Below, piece by piece: positions 1 through 8,970 of a stretch of 64,000 nucleotides of DNA. The position numbers and the translations under genes are program-made. Within the stretch, counting starts at the first letter, position 1; each line of letters begins with the position of its first letter. The notes below the pieces were generated by a model, which was given only the letters and a program-made list of their open reading frames with translations, ran no database searches and was not told the origin of the DNA. The DNA lies in NCBI RefSeq assembly GCF_003263515.1, contig NZ_JYDE01000017.1, forward strand, positions 62,001-126,000. The letters run 5' to 3'. Source of the DNA: Rahnella inusitata (GTDB taxonomy: Bacteria > Pseudomonadota > Gammaproteobacteria > Enterobacterales > Enterobacteriaceae).

Positions 1-1
1 C

Positions 2-55
2 CCGTCACAGTTCTATACCGATTCCCAGCCCCGCGCGCCGCCTGTCATCTCCTGA
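2..55 (+). CDS. C-terminal end of an upstream gene (partial), possibly DUF2946-like
   Basis: Frame 2 is open from the window edge to TGA at 53-55 and gives a tail ending QPRAPPVIS. A Pro/Arg/Ala-rich end of this kind recalls small DUF2946 proteins, which often sit just before PepSY membrane proteins in copper- or siderophore-related operons. Only 17 codons are visible, so the family is a guess from the tail and the neighbour. It could also be chance. Confidence 0.35.
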   Translation, partial: PSQFYTDSQPRAPPVIS

Positions 56-84
56 AGTCACTTTTCTCTTAAAAAAATTATCGT

Positions 85-116
85 CATAACGGCGCCTAGC
101 CCGCGTAGCCGTTATG
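85..116. repeat. 9-bp perfect inverted repeat before the PepSY gene
   Basis: CATAACGGC (85-93) and GCCGTTATG (108-116) are perfect inverted copies around a 14-base spacer, 33 bases before the start codon. No T-run follows, so a terminator is unlikely. It could be a dyad operator or a leader hairpin. It does not resemble a Fur box. Confidence 0.4.
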
Positions 117-149
117 CATATGCTATGGAAAATTCAGGAAATTTGATTG

Positions 150-1613
150 ATGAGCCAGCCTGCTGTTTCTCACAAAATGACGGTCAAAGCCGCATCCCTT
201 GCGCTGCTTAAGCGCATTCACTTTTATATTGGCCTGTTTGTCGGTCCGTTTATTTTTATCGCCGCGCTGACCGGCACGTTGTACGTCCTTACGCCACAGT
301 TTGAAAATTATCTGTACGCCGATGCCCTGTTCACATCGTCGAAAGGCCAGGCGCAGCCGTTGTCACGCCAGATTGATGCTGCAGTAAACGCCGCGGGCAC
401 AAATCCTAAGATTTATGCCGTTCGCCCCGCACCTCATACGGGCGATACAACGCGGGTAATGTTTTCCGATCCGCTATTAGGCGCATCAAAAAGCCGCGCT
501 ATCTTTATCGACCCTGCCACGCTGGCGGTGAAAGGGGATATGACGGTGTACGGCACCAGCGGTATTTTGCCGTTTCGTACGTGGCTGGATGATTTACATC
601 GTGGCCTGCTGCTGGGCGACGCGGGGCGGATTTACAGCGAACTGGCCGCATCCTGGCTGTGGGTTGCCGCGCTGGGGGGCGTGATCCTGTGGCTTACCGG
701 GCGCCGGAAAACTCGCATGCCGCGTAAGCTCAGCGAGAAAACCGAAAAACAGCATCGCAGTCGCCGCTGGCACAGCACCATCGGACTGGCGCTGATGGCC
801 GGGCTGTTGTTCTTCTCCGCCACCGGTCTGACGTGGTCACAGTGGGCAGGGGACAACATTGGCGTGCTGCGCGCCTATATGGGCTGGCTGACCCCTGCGG
901 TGAACACCAATCTGGATGCGCAAGTGGCGGCGGCGCCTGCGGACGAACACGCAGAACATCACGCTGCAATGGCCGACATGCCTGATATGCCGGGCATGGA
1001 TATGTCCACGCATGCGATGCACGAGCAACCGAAAGCGGTGCCGGTCATGGCGCACACTTTTGATACGGTCGTTGCGGCAGCGCGGGCGTCGGGGATTGAG
1101 GCGAACAAAATCGAAATTCGCCCGGCCTATATACCCGATAAAGCCTGGACGGTGACCGAAGTGGATCGCAGCTGGCCGACGCAGGTCGATGCGGTGTCGG
1201 TCGATCCGGCAACAATGCGGATTGTCGATCACGTCTATTTTGCTGATTTCCCTCTGCTGGCTAAACTCACTCGTTGGGGCGTCGACGCCCACATGGGGAT
1301 TTTATTTGGTTTGTGGAATCAGGTGATTCTGGCGGTGTTTGGCATCGGTCTTTGCGTGATGATTGCCTGGGGATATCGCCTTTGGTGGTTGCGCAGAAGC
1401 GTTAACACTGACGGGGTGAATCCGGTGATAACGCTGATGAAGACTTGGAAATCAGCCCCTTTCACTCTGCAATGCCCGATATTTTTGATAACGCTGGGGC
1501 TGGCAATTTCTTTGCCGGTAATGGGCGTCAGTCTGGTCATTTTTATGCTGATTGATATCGTCCGCTGGGCTCGTTCTGAACGCGCTTTGCAGACTGCCCG
1601 AACGTCAGACTAA
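150..1613 (+). CDS. PepSY-associated membrane protein with Met/His-rich insert
   Basis: A 487-residue inner-membrane protein of the PepSY_TM (PiuB-like) family. The N-terminal helix (about residues 20-45) contains IGLFVGPFIFIAALTGTLY, typical of the family. Further hydrophobic helices lie near residues 170-185, 215-230, 385-410 and 445-475. Between the second and third helix groups, at about residues 265-300, is a stretch rich in His, Met and Asp (PDMPGMDMSTHAMHEQ), which looks like a periplasmic copper-binding loop. Family members are linked to reductive metal or siderophore handling at the membrane, but the exact activity is unsettled. The start is ATG 150, directly after an in-frame TTG, with AGGAA about 9 bases upstream. 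Confidence 0.8.
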   Translation: MSQPAVSHKMTVKAASLALLKRIHFYIGLFVGPFIFIAALTGTLYVLTPQFENYLYADALFTSSKGQAQPLSRQIDAAVNAAGTNPKIYAVRPAPHTGDTTRVMFSDPLLGASKSRAIFIDPATLAVKGDMTVYGTSGILPFRTWLDDLHRGLLLGDAGRIYSELAASWLWVAALGGVILWLTGRRKTRMPRKLSEKTEKQHRSRRWHSTIGLALMAGLLFFSATGLTWSQWAGDNIGVLRAYMGWLTPAVNTNLDAQVAAAPADEHAEHHAAMADMPDMPGMDMSTHAMHEQPKAVPVMAHTFDTVVAAARASGIEANKIEIRPAYIPDKAWTVTEVDRSWPTQVDAVSVDPATMRIVDHVYFADFPLLAKLTRWGVDAHMGILFGLWNQVILAVFGIGLCVMIAWGYRLWWLRRSVNTDGVNPVITLMKTWKSAPFTLQCPIFLITLGLAISLPVMGVSLVIFMLIDIVRWARSERALQTARTSD

Positions 1614-1628
1614 GATTTCAACGCCCTG

Positions 1629-1664
1629 ACCGGTGGTGCGAAAGCGCCGCGCTGCCGGTTTTAC
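1629..1664 (+). terminator. Possible terminator after the PepSY gene
   Basis: ACCGG (1629-1633) can pair with CCGGT (1655-1659). An inner GTGC-GAAA-GCGC hairpin is also possible, and TTTT follows. The stem has internal mismatches, so the call is weak. Confidence 0.3.
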
Positions 1665-1891
1665 TGTCCTTCTGCTGAATCTCACATTCACAATTTCATT
1701 TATCAACCTGATAAACAGACTTTTTATGTTTGTGATGATTAACCATTTTTTTAAGTTATCTCGCGATTTATCACGCCCACTATAAAACTCTACTAGTCTT
1801 ATCTTTGCATCAGATTAGTCCTAAGTCTGTCTTTGATTTATTCAATATTTCCTTTGAAAATTAATGCATTACTTTTTGTAGGGGTTAGTTT

Positions 1892-3229
1892 ATGGCTATT
1901 GAATCAGACGATCATAAAGTAGGGTTAATTCCGGTCACGCTGATGGTGTCCGGGAATATTATGGGCTCGGGAGTTTTCCTCTTACCGGCAAACCTGGCCT
2001 CCACCGGCGGGGTAGCGATCTACGGCTGGCTGGTGACCATTATTGGCGCGCTGGCGCTGTCGATGGTGTACGCCAAAATGTCCTCTCTTGATGACAGTGC
2101 CGGTGGTTCGTATGCCTACGCACGAAGAGCGTTTGGCCCGTATCTCGGCTATCAAACCAACCTGCTTTACTGGCTGGCCTGCTGGGTCGGTAATATCGCG
2201 ATGGTGGTGATCGGCGTCGGCTATCTCAGTTATTTCTTCCCGATTTTAAAAGAACCTCTGGTACTGACCTTCACCTGCGTCGCGGTGTTGTGGTTATTCG
2301 TCATCCTGAACATTGTCGGGGCGAAGATGATCACCCGCGTTCAGGCCGTCGCGACGGTGCTTGCGCTGATCCCAATACTGGCGATTGCCATTTTTGGCTG
2401 GTTCTGGTTCAAAAGTGATACCTACATGGAGGCCTGGAATGTCAGTGGGAAAAGCACCTTCGGTGCTATTCAAAGCACGCTGAGCGTAACGCTGTGGTCG
2501 TTTATCGGCGTAGAGAGCGCCTCGGTCGCTGCTGCGGTGGTGAAGAACCCGAAACGCAACGTGCCGATTGCCACTATTGGCGGCGTGCTGATCGCTGCCA
2601 TCTGTTATGTGCTTTCAACCACCGCCATCATGGGAATGATCCCCAATGCGGCGCTTCGTCTTTCCACTTCGCCGTTCGGTGATGCTGCAAGAATGGCGAT
2701 GGGCGATACGGCAGGGGCGATAGTCACCTTCTGCGCGGCGGCCGGTTGTCTGGGATCACTCGGCGGCTGGACGTTACTGGCCAGCCAGACGGCGAAAGCG
2801 GCAGCCGATGACGGATTATTTCCGCCAATATTTGCCAAGGTCAACAAGGAGGGCGTGCCGGTGAAAGGACTTATCGTGCTCGGTATCCTGATGACCATCT
2901 TCCAGATTTCCACCATATCTCCCGACGCCACGGCGCAGTTCGCGCTGGTCTCTTCGGTCTCGGTCATTTTCACCTTAGTGCCGTACCTCTATACCTGCGC
3001 CGCATTACTGCTGGTCGGGCATGGGCACCTGGGCAATCGTACCGGGATGTATAGTTTCATTGTGCTGATTGCCTTTGTGTACTGCATCTGGGCTGTGGTC
3101 GGCTCCGGCGCGGAAGAGGTGATGTGGTCATTTATCGCGCTGATGGTGATTACCGCCATGTACAGTTTCAACTATAACCGTCGTCATAAAAACCCGTACC
3201 CGTTGGGTAAACCGCTTGAACTGGACTGA
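1892..3229 (+). CDS. adiC: Arginine:agmatine antiporter AdiC
   Basis: An APC-superfamily antiporter of 445 residues and 12 membrane segments. It imports arginine in exchange for agmatine, the export arm of arginine-dependent acid resistance. It matches E. coli AdiC (445 aa) almost throughout, including the [13 protein letters not shown] unwound-helix motif near residue 27. The substrate-site residues known from E. coli are kept: Trp202 and Glu208 in LWSFIGVES, Trp293 in GSLGGW and Tyr93 in LLYW. An AGGGG ribosome site precedes the ATG. adiA follows 49 bases later, so the two are probably cotranscribed. E. coli has the order adiA-adiY-adiC, and no AdiY regulator is present here. Confidence 0.95.
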   Translation: MAIESDDHKVGLIPVTLMVSGNIMGSGVFLLPANLASTGGVAIYGWLVTIIGALALSMVYAKMSSLDDSAGGSYAYARRAFGPYLGYQTNLLYWLACWVGNIAMVVIGVGYLSYFFPILKEPLVLTFTCVAVLWLFVILNIVGAKMITRVQAVATVLALIPILAIAIFGWFWFKSDTYMEAWNVSGKSTFGAIQSTLSVTLWSFIGVESASVAAAVVKNPKRNVPIATIGGVLIAAICYVLSTTAIMGMIPNAALRLSTSPFGDAARMAMGDTAGAIVTFCAAAGCLGSLGGWTLLASQTAKAAADDGLFPPIFAKVNKEGVPVKGLIVLGILMTIFQISTISPDATAQFALVSSVSVIFTLVPYLYTCAALLLVGHGHLGNRTGMYSFIVLIAFVYCIWAVVGSGAEEVMWSFIALMVITAMYSFNYNRRHKNPYPLGKPLELD

Positions 3230-3278
3230 CCGTTTTTTAACTCCCGGATTTTTAAATTCAAGACGAAAAGGAAAGGTT

Positions 3279-5585
3279 ATGATCGATTTAAGTCGCCATA
3301 AAAAACGTAAAGTGCTGGTTGTTGACAGCAATATTACGGATGTAAACACCGCCAACGGGCGCGCCGTGCGGGAGCTTATCGAAGCGCTGGAAGACACTAA
3401 CCTGACAGTGATCCCGGCGGTCACCTTCGAAGACGGCATTGCAACTATCACCTCAGATGCTTCCATCTGCTGCGTGTTTGTCGACTGGACTTCCGGTGGC
3501 AACGACGACGCCTCGCACAGTCAGGCATTTGCGCTGCTAAAGGAGATCCGCCGTCGAAATAAAGGCGTGCCCGTGCTGCTGATGGCAGAGCACTCCTGTA
3601 TCGACACGTTGACGCTGGACACTATGAAGATGGTCAACGAATTCGTGTGGATGCATGAAGATACCGCCGAGTTTATCGCCGCACGCTCTGTCGCACTGAT
3701 CGACAAATATTACGATCAGCTGCTGCCGCCGTTCACCAAGGCACTGTTTAACTACACCAAATATTCACCGGAATATTCATGGGCTGCACCCGGACATCAG
3801 GGCGGCGTCGCATTCACCAAAACGGCGGTGGGGCGCGAGTTTCTCGATTTCTTCGGTGAAAATCTCTTTCGTACCGATACCGGCATTGAGCGTGGTGCGC
3901 TGGGCTCATTGCTCGATCACAGCGGACCCATTAAAGAGTCAGAAACTTATGCCGCACGGGTCTTCGGCTCACACCAGAGTTATTCGGTGCTTAATGGCAC
4001 CTCCGGCTCCAACCGCGCAATCATGACGGCGGTCGTCGGCGACGGTCAGTTCGCGCTTTGCGACCGTAATTGCCATAAATCGATCGAACAGGGGCTGGTG
4101 ATGACAGGCGGCATTCCTGTCTTCTTCATTCCAACGCGCAACCGTTTTGGCATCATCGGTCCGATCCCTAAATCACAGTTTATGGCCGAGTCCATTCAGC
4201 AGAAGATCGACGAACATCCGCTGAAAAAACTCGCCACCGATCCGAAACCTATTTACGCCGTGGTTACCAACTGTACCTACGACGGCATGTGCTACAACGC
4301 GAAACAGGCGCAGGATTTGCTGGCGAAAAGCGTTGATAATATTCACTTTGATGAAGCCTGGTACGCCTACGCGCGTTTTAACCCGTTCTACCGCGATCGT
4401 TATGCCATGCGCGGCAATCCGGCGGATCATGATCCTGAAGGCCCGACCGTTTTCGCCACGCATTCCACGCACAAGCTGCTGGCCGCGCTCTCCCAGGCAT
4501 CTTACATTCACATCCGCAACGGTAAAAAACCCGTGGAGCATTCCCGCTTCAACGAGTCCTACATGTTGCAGGCAACGACCTCGCCGCTGTATGCCATTAT
4601 TGCCGCCAATGAAGTGGGCGCGGCGATGATGGACGGCAAGCAGGGCGAATCACTGACGCAGGAAGTCATCAACGAAGCGGTGGATTTCCGCATGGCGCTC
4701 GCCAAAGTGCATGCGGCGTTTTCCGCTCAGGGAGAATGGTTCTTTTCGCCGTGGAATGCGCCGGATGTTGTGGATGTCAAAACCGGTAAAAAAATTCCGT
4801 TCATTAATGCCTCCAAAGAACAACTCACCACCGACCCGAGCTGCTGGGTGCTCAGGCCGGGGGAAAGCTGGCATGGTTTCGACCAGCTCGACGATGACTG
4901 GTGCATGCTCGACCCCATCAAAGCCGGTATTCTGGCACCGGGTATGGGGGATGACGGTAAAATGCTGGAAAATGGCATCCCGGCGGCGATGGTCACCGCG
5001 TTCCTTTCTCAGCATGGGATCGTGCCTTCTCGCACTACCGATTTCATGGTGCTGTGCCTGTTCTCGGTCGGCGTCACCAAGGGTAAGTGGGGGACGCTCA
5101 TCAACGTGCTGCTGGAATTTAAACAGCATTACGATGACAACAGCCCGCTGACGCTGTGCCTGCCAGATCTGGCTTCCTCTAACGCTGCGCGCTATGCCGG
5201 TATGGGGCTGAAGGATCTCTGCGACGAAATGTTCGCCTACATGAAAACCAGCCAGATGGATAAACTCCAGTCCGAGGCCTTTGGCAAAATCCCGATGCCG
5301 GTCAAGCTGCCGCGCGCCGCGTTTCAGGATCACATGGCCGGACGCTGTGAACACCTGACGCTGGACAAGCTGGCCGGGCGGGTCTCTGCGGTGGGCGTGA
5401 TCCCTTATCCACCGGGCATTCCTATCGTCATGCCTGGCGAAAGCTTTGGCGCCAAAAACGATCCGTGGCTCAGCTATATCCGCAGCATTGCGCAGTGGGG
5501 CGAGAAATTCCCCGGCTTCGAAAAAGAGCTCGAAGGCGCAGAGTTTAAGGACGGGCAGTATCACATCTGGGTCCTGAAAAACTAG
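3279..5585 (+). CDS. adiA: Inducible arginine decarboxylase
   Basis: A PLP-dependent Orn/Lys/Arg decarboxylase that turns arginine into agmatine and consumes a cytosolic proton. From this start it is 768 residues (E. coli AdiA about 756). It has an N-terminal wing domain (about 1-130), then the PLP core with APGHQGG, GTSGSNR, HFDEAW and ATHSTHK. The lysine expected to bind PLP is residue 399. The C-terminal domain follows, ending in conserved VIPYPPGIP near residue 710. ATG 3279 is chosen over the longer open frame from 3216 because AGGAAAGG lies just before it and the longer frame overlaps adiC. Arginine specificity is inferred from similarity to AdiA and from adiC alongside. A terminator follows. 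Confidence 0.9.
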   Translation: MIDLSRHKKRKVLVVDSNITDVNTANGRAVRELIEALEDTNLTVIPAVTFEDGIATITSDASICCVFVDWTSGGNDDASHSQAFALLKEIRRRNKGVPVLLMAEHSCIDTLTLDTMKMVNEFVWMHEDTAEFIAARSVALIDKYYDQLLPPFTKALFNYTKYSPEYSWAAPGHQGGVAFTKTAVGREFLDFFGENLFRTDTGIERGALGSLLDHSGPIKESETYAARVFGSHQSYSVLNGTSGSNRAIMTAVVGDGQFALCDRNCHKSIEQGLVMTGGIPVFFIPTRNRFGIIGPIPKSQFMAESIQQKIDEHPLKKLATDPKPIYAVVTNCTYDGMCYNAKQAQDLLAKSVDNIHFDEAWYAYARFNPFYRDRYAMRGNPADHDPEGPTVFATHSTHKLLAALSQASYIHIRNGKKPVEHSRFNESYMLQATTSPLYAIIAANEVGAAMMDGKQGESLTQEVINEAVDFRMALAKVHAAFSAQGEWFFSPWNAPDVVDVKTGKKIPFINASKEQLTTDPSCWVLRPGESWHGFDQLDDDWCMLDPIKAGILAPGMGDDGKMLENGIPAAMVTAFLSQHGIVPSRTTDFMVLCLFSVGVTKGKWGTLINVLLEFKQHYDDNSPLTLCLPDLASSNAARYAGMGLKDLCDEMFAYMKTSQMDKLQSEAFGKIPMPVKLPRAAFQDHMAGRCEHLTLDKLAGRVSAVGVIPYPPGIPIVMPGESFGAKNDPWLSYIRSIAQWGEKFPGFEKELEGAEFKDGQYHIWVLKN

Positions 5586-5670
5586 CGGCGAGTCTGCCTC
5601 CCCGTTTTGCGGTTTGCAAGATGATAGAGAGGGCAAATGAAAGGGTTGCGGCACATCTCGCAATCCGCTG

Positions 5671-5700
5671 ACGGGGCTCTGTATGAGCCTCGTTTTTTTT
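5671..5700 (+). terminator. Rho-independent terminator after adiA
   Basis: ACGGGGCTC (5671-5679) pairs with GAGCCTCGT (5685-5693) with one G·U pair and a 5-base loop, followed by eight T in total. It closes the adiC-adiA operon. Confidence 0.85.
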
Positions 5701-5799
5701 GCGTGATATCGCGGGAAGTGAGTAATTGCAGTGGCAGAGGGAAATTTCTTCGGGTAACGTCAGCGCATCAGATAACCGGCTTATTAATGCAGAAAACTT

Positions 5800-6927
5800 A
5801 TGTTCAAAACAGTCATGGGCACATTACTTAAACCTTTCTTACGCGATCGTTTTTTGCATCTTTTAGTGCTGCTTGGCATTGTGCTGACCTGCTTTCAGCC
5901 TGCCAAAATTGTCCAGTTCCCGCAGTTTGTTGACTGGGACACCATCGTTACACTGTTAGGTTTGCTGATGCTGACCAAGGGTGTGGAAGTCAGCGGCTAT
6001 TTCGATTTTGTTGGCCGTAAGATGATTAACGCCATCGATAACGAACGTTGGCTGGCGCTGTTTCTGGTGATGGCGGCGGCGGTGCTTTCTACCTTTATGA
6101 CCAACGATGTGGCGTTGTTTATCGTTATCCCCCTGACCATTACGCTGAAAAAACTGACGTCGCTGCCGGTCACCCGGCTCATCATTTTTGAAGCGCTGGC
6201 GGTAAATGCCGGATCTCTGCTGACGCCCATCGGTAATCCGCAAAATATTCTGTTATGGAATAAATCCGGTCTGTCGTTCCTGCAATTTATTGCTCAGATG
6301 GCACCGCTGGCGATAATTACGCTGGCCGCATTGCTGCTGGTTACCTGGTTCTGTTTTCCATCTCACAGCCTTAAAAAGCTGGAGAGTAACGAAGGTTATC
6401 CCTTCCAGAAACGTCTGCTGTTCAGCTCCGTGCTGCTGTATGTAGCGTTTATTGCCTGTGTGGATCTGGGGCTGGCGATCTACGGCTTACTGGCGGTCAT
6501 TCTGTGCTTTATCTGGCTGGCACGGCAGGTGCTGCTGCGCATCGACTGGCCGCTGATTTTGGTCTTCATCGTGATGTTTATCGATGTGCGACTGATTGTC
6601 GGACTGGATATATTGCAACCTGCCTTTGCGCATATTGCCGGTCTGCCGGATTACGGACATTACCTGCTCAGCATCGGGCTTTCTCAGGTGATCAGTAACG
6701 TGCCCGCAACCATCCTGATGATCAACTATTTGCCTTCGGGCGCGCTGCTGGCCTACGCCGTGAATGCTGGTGGCTTCGGGCTGGCGATTGGTTCGCTTGC
6801 TAACCTGATTGCTCTGCGCATGGCAAATGACAAAAAGATCTGGCTCAAATTCCACGCCTATTCATTCCCGTTCCTGCTGTTCAGCGGGCTGGCAGGCTGG
6901 TTTCTGTTACCCCTGGTGGTGAAGTAG
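5800..6927 (+). CDS. ybiR: YbiR-like SLC13/ArsB-superfamily permease
   Basis: A 375-residue inner-membrane transporter close to E. coli YbiR (372 aa), a member of the ion-transporter superfamily that includes SLC13 and ArsB. About ten hydrophobic segments are visible. The family-type hairpin motifs are STFMTNDVALFIV (about residue 100) and NAGSLLTPIGNPQNILLW (about residue 140), with a second copy-like stretch IGLSQVISNVPATILMINY near residue 300. The substrate of YbiR is unknown. The gene lies alone between the adiA terminator and a convergent regulator whose 3' end overlaps it by 47 bases. ATG 5815 is an alternative start. Confidence 0.85.
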   Translation: MFKTVMGTLLKPFLRDRFLHLLVLLGIVLTCFQPAKIVQFPQFVDWDTIVTLLGLLMLTKGVEVSGYFDFVGRKMINAIDNERWLALFLVMAAAVLSTFMTNDVALFIVIPLTITLKKLTSLPVTRLIIFEALAVNAGSLLTPIGNPQNILLWNKSGLSFLQFIAQMAPLAIITLAALLLVTWFCFPSHSLKKLESNEGYPFQKRLLFSSVLLYVAFIACVDLGLAIYGLLAVILCFIWLARQVLLRIDWPLILVFIVMFIDVRLIVGLDILQPAFAHIAGLPDYGHYLLSIGLSQVISNVPATILMINYLPSGALLAYAVNAGGFGLAIGSLANLIALRMANDKKIWLKFHAYSFPFLLFSGLAGWFLLPLVVK

Positions 6928-8419
6928 CCTGCACGTTAAGAGACGCCAACCGGTTGACGGCGGCGGTGATTTCCGCTGGTGTCAGGGCGGAAAATCCTAA
7001 CATCCAGCCGTCCTGATGCTGACTGGTAGCGCCTGCCTCAGTGAAAAATAACGGCGACAGGCGCGGCGTTTCCACCCCGGCCTGTGCTGCCAGCGTGCTT
7101 AAATAGGCTTCCTGCCCGGCGGGTAAGTGAGCCGCGAGCTGCAAACCACCCGCGGCAACCTGCGGGGTCAGCCAGCTAATTTTTTGCTTAATCTGGTGCA
7201 ACAGATGGTCGCGACGGCTGTGATACAGCTGACGGGAAAAGCGCAGGTGAGCGGCGAAATGCCCGGCATGCATGAATTCAGCGGTCACTGCCTGCATCAG
7301 CTGAGAAGAGTGCCCGTCGCTGACGGTGCGCAACGTAACCATCGGCGCAACCAATGCGGGGGGTAAAACGGCATAAGCCAGACGCAGTGACGGAAACAGG
7401 ACTTTCGAAAAGGTGCCGAGATAGATTACCTGCTGATGTTTATCCAGCCCCTGCATCGCCGGAAGAGGTCTGCCGTCATAATGCAGTTCGCTATCGTAAT
7501 CGTCCTCGATGATCCAGCTGCCGTGGCGTTTTGCATAATCGAGCAGATGCAGGCGGCGCGGTAAACTCAGGCTGACGCCGGTCGGATAATGATGTGAAGG
7601 CGTCAGATACATCAGACGAGGTGTGGGGAAATCCGGCGTCGGGTTAACTCCTTCGCAGTCGACCGGGATAGCGCAAATATCTGCACCGGCGCTGGCAAAA
7701 GCGTTGCGTGCGCCCAGATAGCCGGGCTGTTCCAGCCAGACCTTATCAGCAGGGTCGATAAGCAGCATCGCCAGTAGTTGCAGCGCCTGCTGCGAGCTGG
7801 TGGTGATCATGATTTGCCCGGCGGAGCACACGACACCACGGGACTGTTGCAGATAACTGGCGATAGCTTCACGCAAAGGTAAATAGCCTTGCGGATCACC
7901 ATATCCCAGCAGGTGCTCGCCGTGAATGCGCAGCTCTCTGGCCGTCAGCTGTTTCCACGTTTTTAGCGGGAAGGCACGCAGATCCGGTGATCCCGCTGCG
8001 AAAGCCACGGGAAACTGTGGATCACGACATCCGCCAGTCGCGACAATTTTTTGCCCGCGTAAGGACAGTCTTGAGAGGCTGGGGGCAGTCGTGGTGCCTT
8101 TACGCGGTGCTGAGGGGAGGGAAAGTGATGTGCTGACAAATGTTCCCTTGCCGGTATGACGTCGCAAATAGCCCTCGGCTTCAGTCTGCGCATATGCCGC
8201 TTCCACGGTAATACGCGACACTTTCAAATCAGCAGCCAGCATGCGTGAAGATGGCAGCCTTTGCCCGGCAGTCAGCGCGCCGGTGTTAATTGCTTTGCGC
8301 AATGCGGCACACAGCCGGTCACGCAGGCCGGTGGTCGCTGCGCCTTCCTGCGCACCTGTATTTTCGAACAGCGTAATTAACGCAGAGGGCTGAGCCGGAC
8401 CGGGCATAATGGGTCTCAT
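6881..8419 (-). CDS. MocR/PdxR-type GntR regulator with aminotransferase-like domain
   Basis: A MocR-subfamily transcription factor of about 512 residues. The N-terminal winged helix (about residues 20-90) contains GQRLPSSRMLAADLKVSR and the EAEGYL wing. The large C-terminal domain is fold-type I aminotransferase-like, with IIEDDYDSELHYDG and the PLP-lysine region YLGTFSKVLFPSLRLAY. Such proteins sense PLP or amino compounds and usually control a divergent neighbour, here the rhodanese gene. The open frame runs to 8515, but that would overlap the divergent gene, so the MRPIM start at 8419 is preferred; 8422 and 8407 are close alternatives. The target metabolite cannot be told from sequence. 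Confidence 0.85.
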   Translation of the reverse strand: MRPIMPGPAQPSALITLFENTGAQEGAATTGLRDRLCAALRKAINTGALTAGQRLPSSRMLAADLKVSRITVEAAYAQTEAEGYLRRHTGKGTFVSTSLSLPSAPRKGTTTAPSLSRLSLRGQKIVATGGCRDPQFPVAFAAGSPDLRAFPLKTWKQLTARELRIHGEHLLGYGDPQGYLPLREAIASYLQQSRGVVCSAGQIMITTSSQQALQLLAMLLIDPADKVWLEQPGYLGARNAFASAGADICAIPVDCEGVNPTPDFPTPRLMYLTPSHHYPTGVSLSLPRRLHLLDYAKRHGSWIIEDDYDSELHYDGRPLPAMQGLDKHQQVIYLGTFSKVLFPSLRLAYAVLPPALVAPMVTLRTVSDGHSSQLMQAVTAEFMHAGHFAAHLRFSRQLYHSRRDHLLHQIKQKISWLTPQVAAGGLQLAAHLPAGQEAYLSTLAAQAGVETPRLSPLFFTEAGATSQHQDGWMLGFSALTPAEITAAVNRLASLNVQATSPPGVTETSLPAR

Positions 8420-8454
8420 CATTGGCGAAGAATTGGTATCAATAATAAGACCAA
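8411..8454. promoter_or_regulatory. Candidate MocR operator half-sites
   Basis: Around and before the regulator start are GGGTCT (8411-8416), TTGGT (8433-8437) and AGACCAA (8448-8454). These are repeated GGTCT/TTGGT half-sites in both orientations inside the short divergent gap. MocR proteins often bind such spaced half-sites in their own promoter regions. The assignment is inference. Confidence 0.3.
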
Positions 8455-8506
8455 AAACAGCGATGATGGAACGGCTTTCAACAGAGAAAATTTCACAGGA
8501 GAAGTT

Positions 8507-8962
8507 ATGTCGCACTCATCTTATGTTCTGGCTTTCGCACCGCCGTCACCGGAGGTCAGCGCCGCGTATCTGCACTCGAAACTGAGCTTTTATACCGATG
8601 CTGCCGACGTGGCGGCGGACCTGCAGAACGGCATTACCCGCATTGTGGTTATTGATACCCGTTCTGCTGAATATTATGTGCGCGGGCATGTGCCGGGCGC
8701 AGTAAGTTTTCCGCATAAACTGATGACGGCAGAAAGCACGTTGGCGCTGAGCAAAGAGGTGGTTTACGTGACGTACTGTGACGGGATTGGCTGTAACGGC
8801 TCGACGCAGGGGGCGTACAAGCTGGCAAAGCTGGGATTTCATGTGAAGGAAATGATTGGCGGGCTGGATTTTTGGATCCGCGATAATCATCCATTAGCCA
8901 CGGGCGAAGAACGGGGAAACTATTCCCTGAGCCTCGCCCCCGATGACTGCGGTTGTGCCTGA
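8507..8962 (+). CDS. Rhodanese-like domain protein
   Basis: A 151-residue single-domain rhodanese, probably cytosolic. The entry motif IVVIDTRSAEYYVRGHVPGA lies near residue 45. The active-site loop is YCDGIGCNGST near residue 89, with the likely persulfide cysteine in YCDG and a second cysteine four residues on. The protein ends in GCGCA-like DDCGCA, two further cysteines. A strong AGGAGA ribosome site precedes the ATG. It is divergent from the MocR regulator and probably controlled by it. The sulfur donor and acceptor are unknown. It ends 8 bases from the convergent flk gene. Confidence 0.85.
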   Translation: MSHSSYVLAFAPPSPEVSAAYLHSKLSFYTDAADVAADLQNGITRIVVIDTRSAEYYVRGHVPGAVSFPHKLMTAESTLALSKEVVYVTYCDGIGCNGSTQGAYKLAKLGFHVKEMIGGLDFWIRDNHPLATGEERGNYSLSLAPDDCGCA

Positions 8963-8970
8963 ACCTGCGT

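Noticed and set aside
85-116. Reading the CATAACGGC dyad as a terminator
   Set aside because: No T-run follows on either side, and the 14-base loop is large.
4650-5663. 337-codon open frame antisense to adiA
   Set aside because: It lies wholly opposite the strongly conserved decarboxylase, has His/Arg-rich non-protein-like composition and no ribosome site. It is a shadow of GC-rich codon use.
5637-5831. 64-codon frame between adiA and ybiR
   Set aside because: It runs through the adiA terminator hairpin and overlaps the ybiR start.
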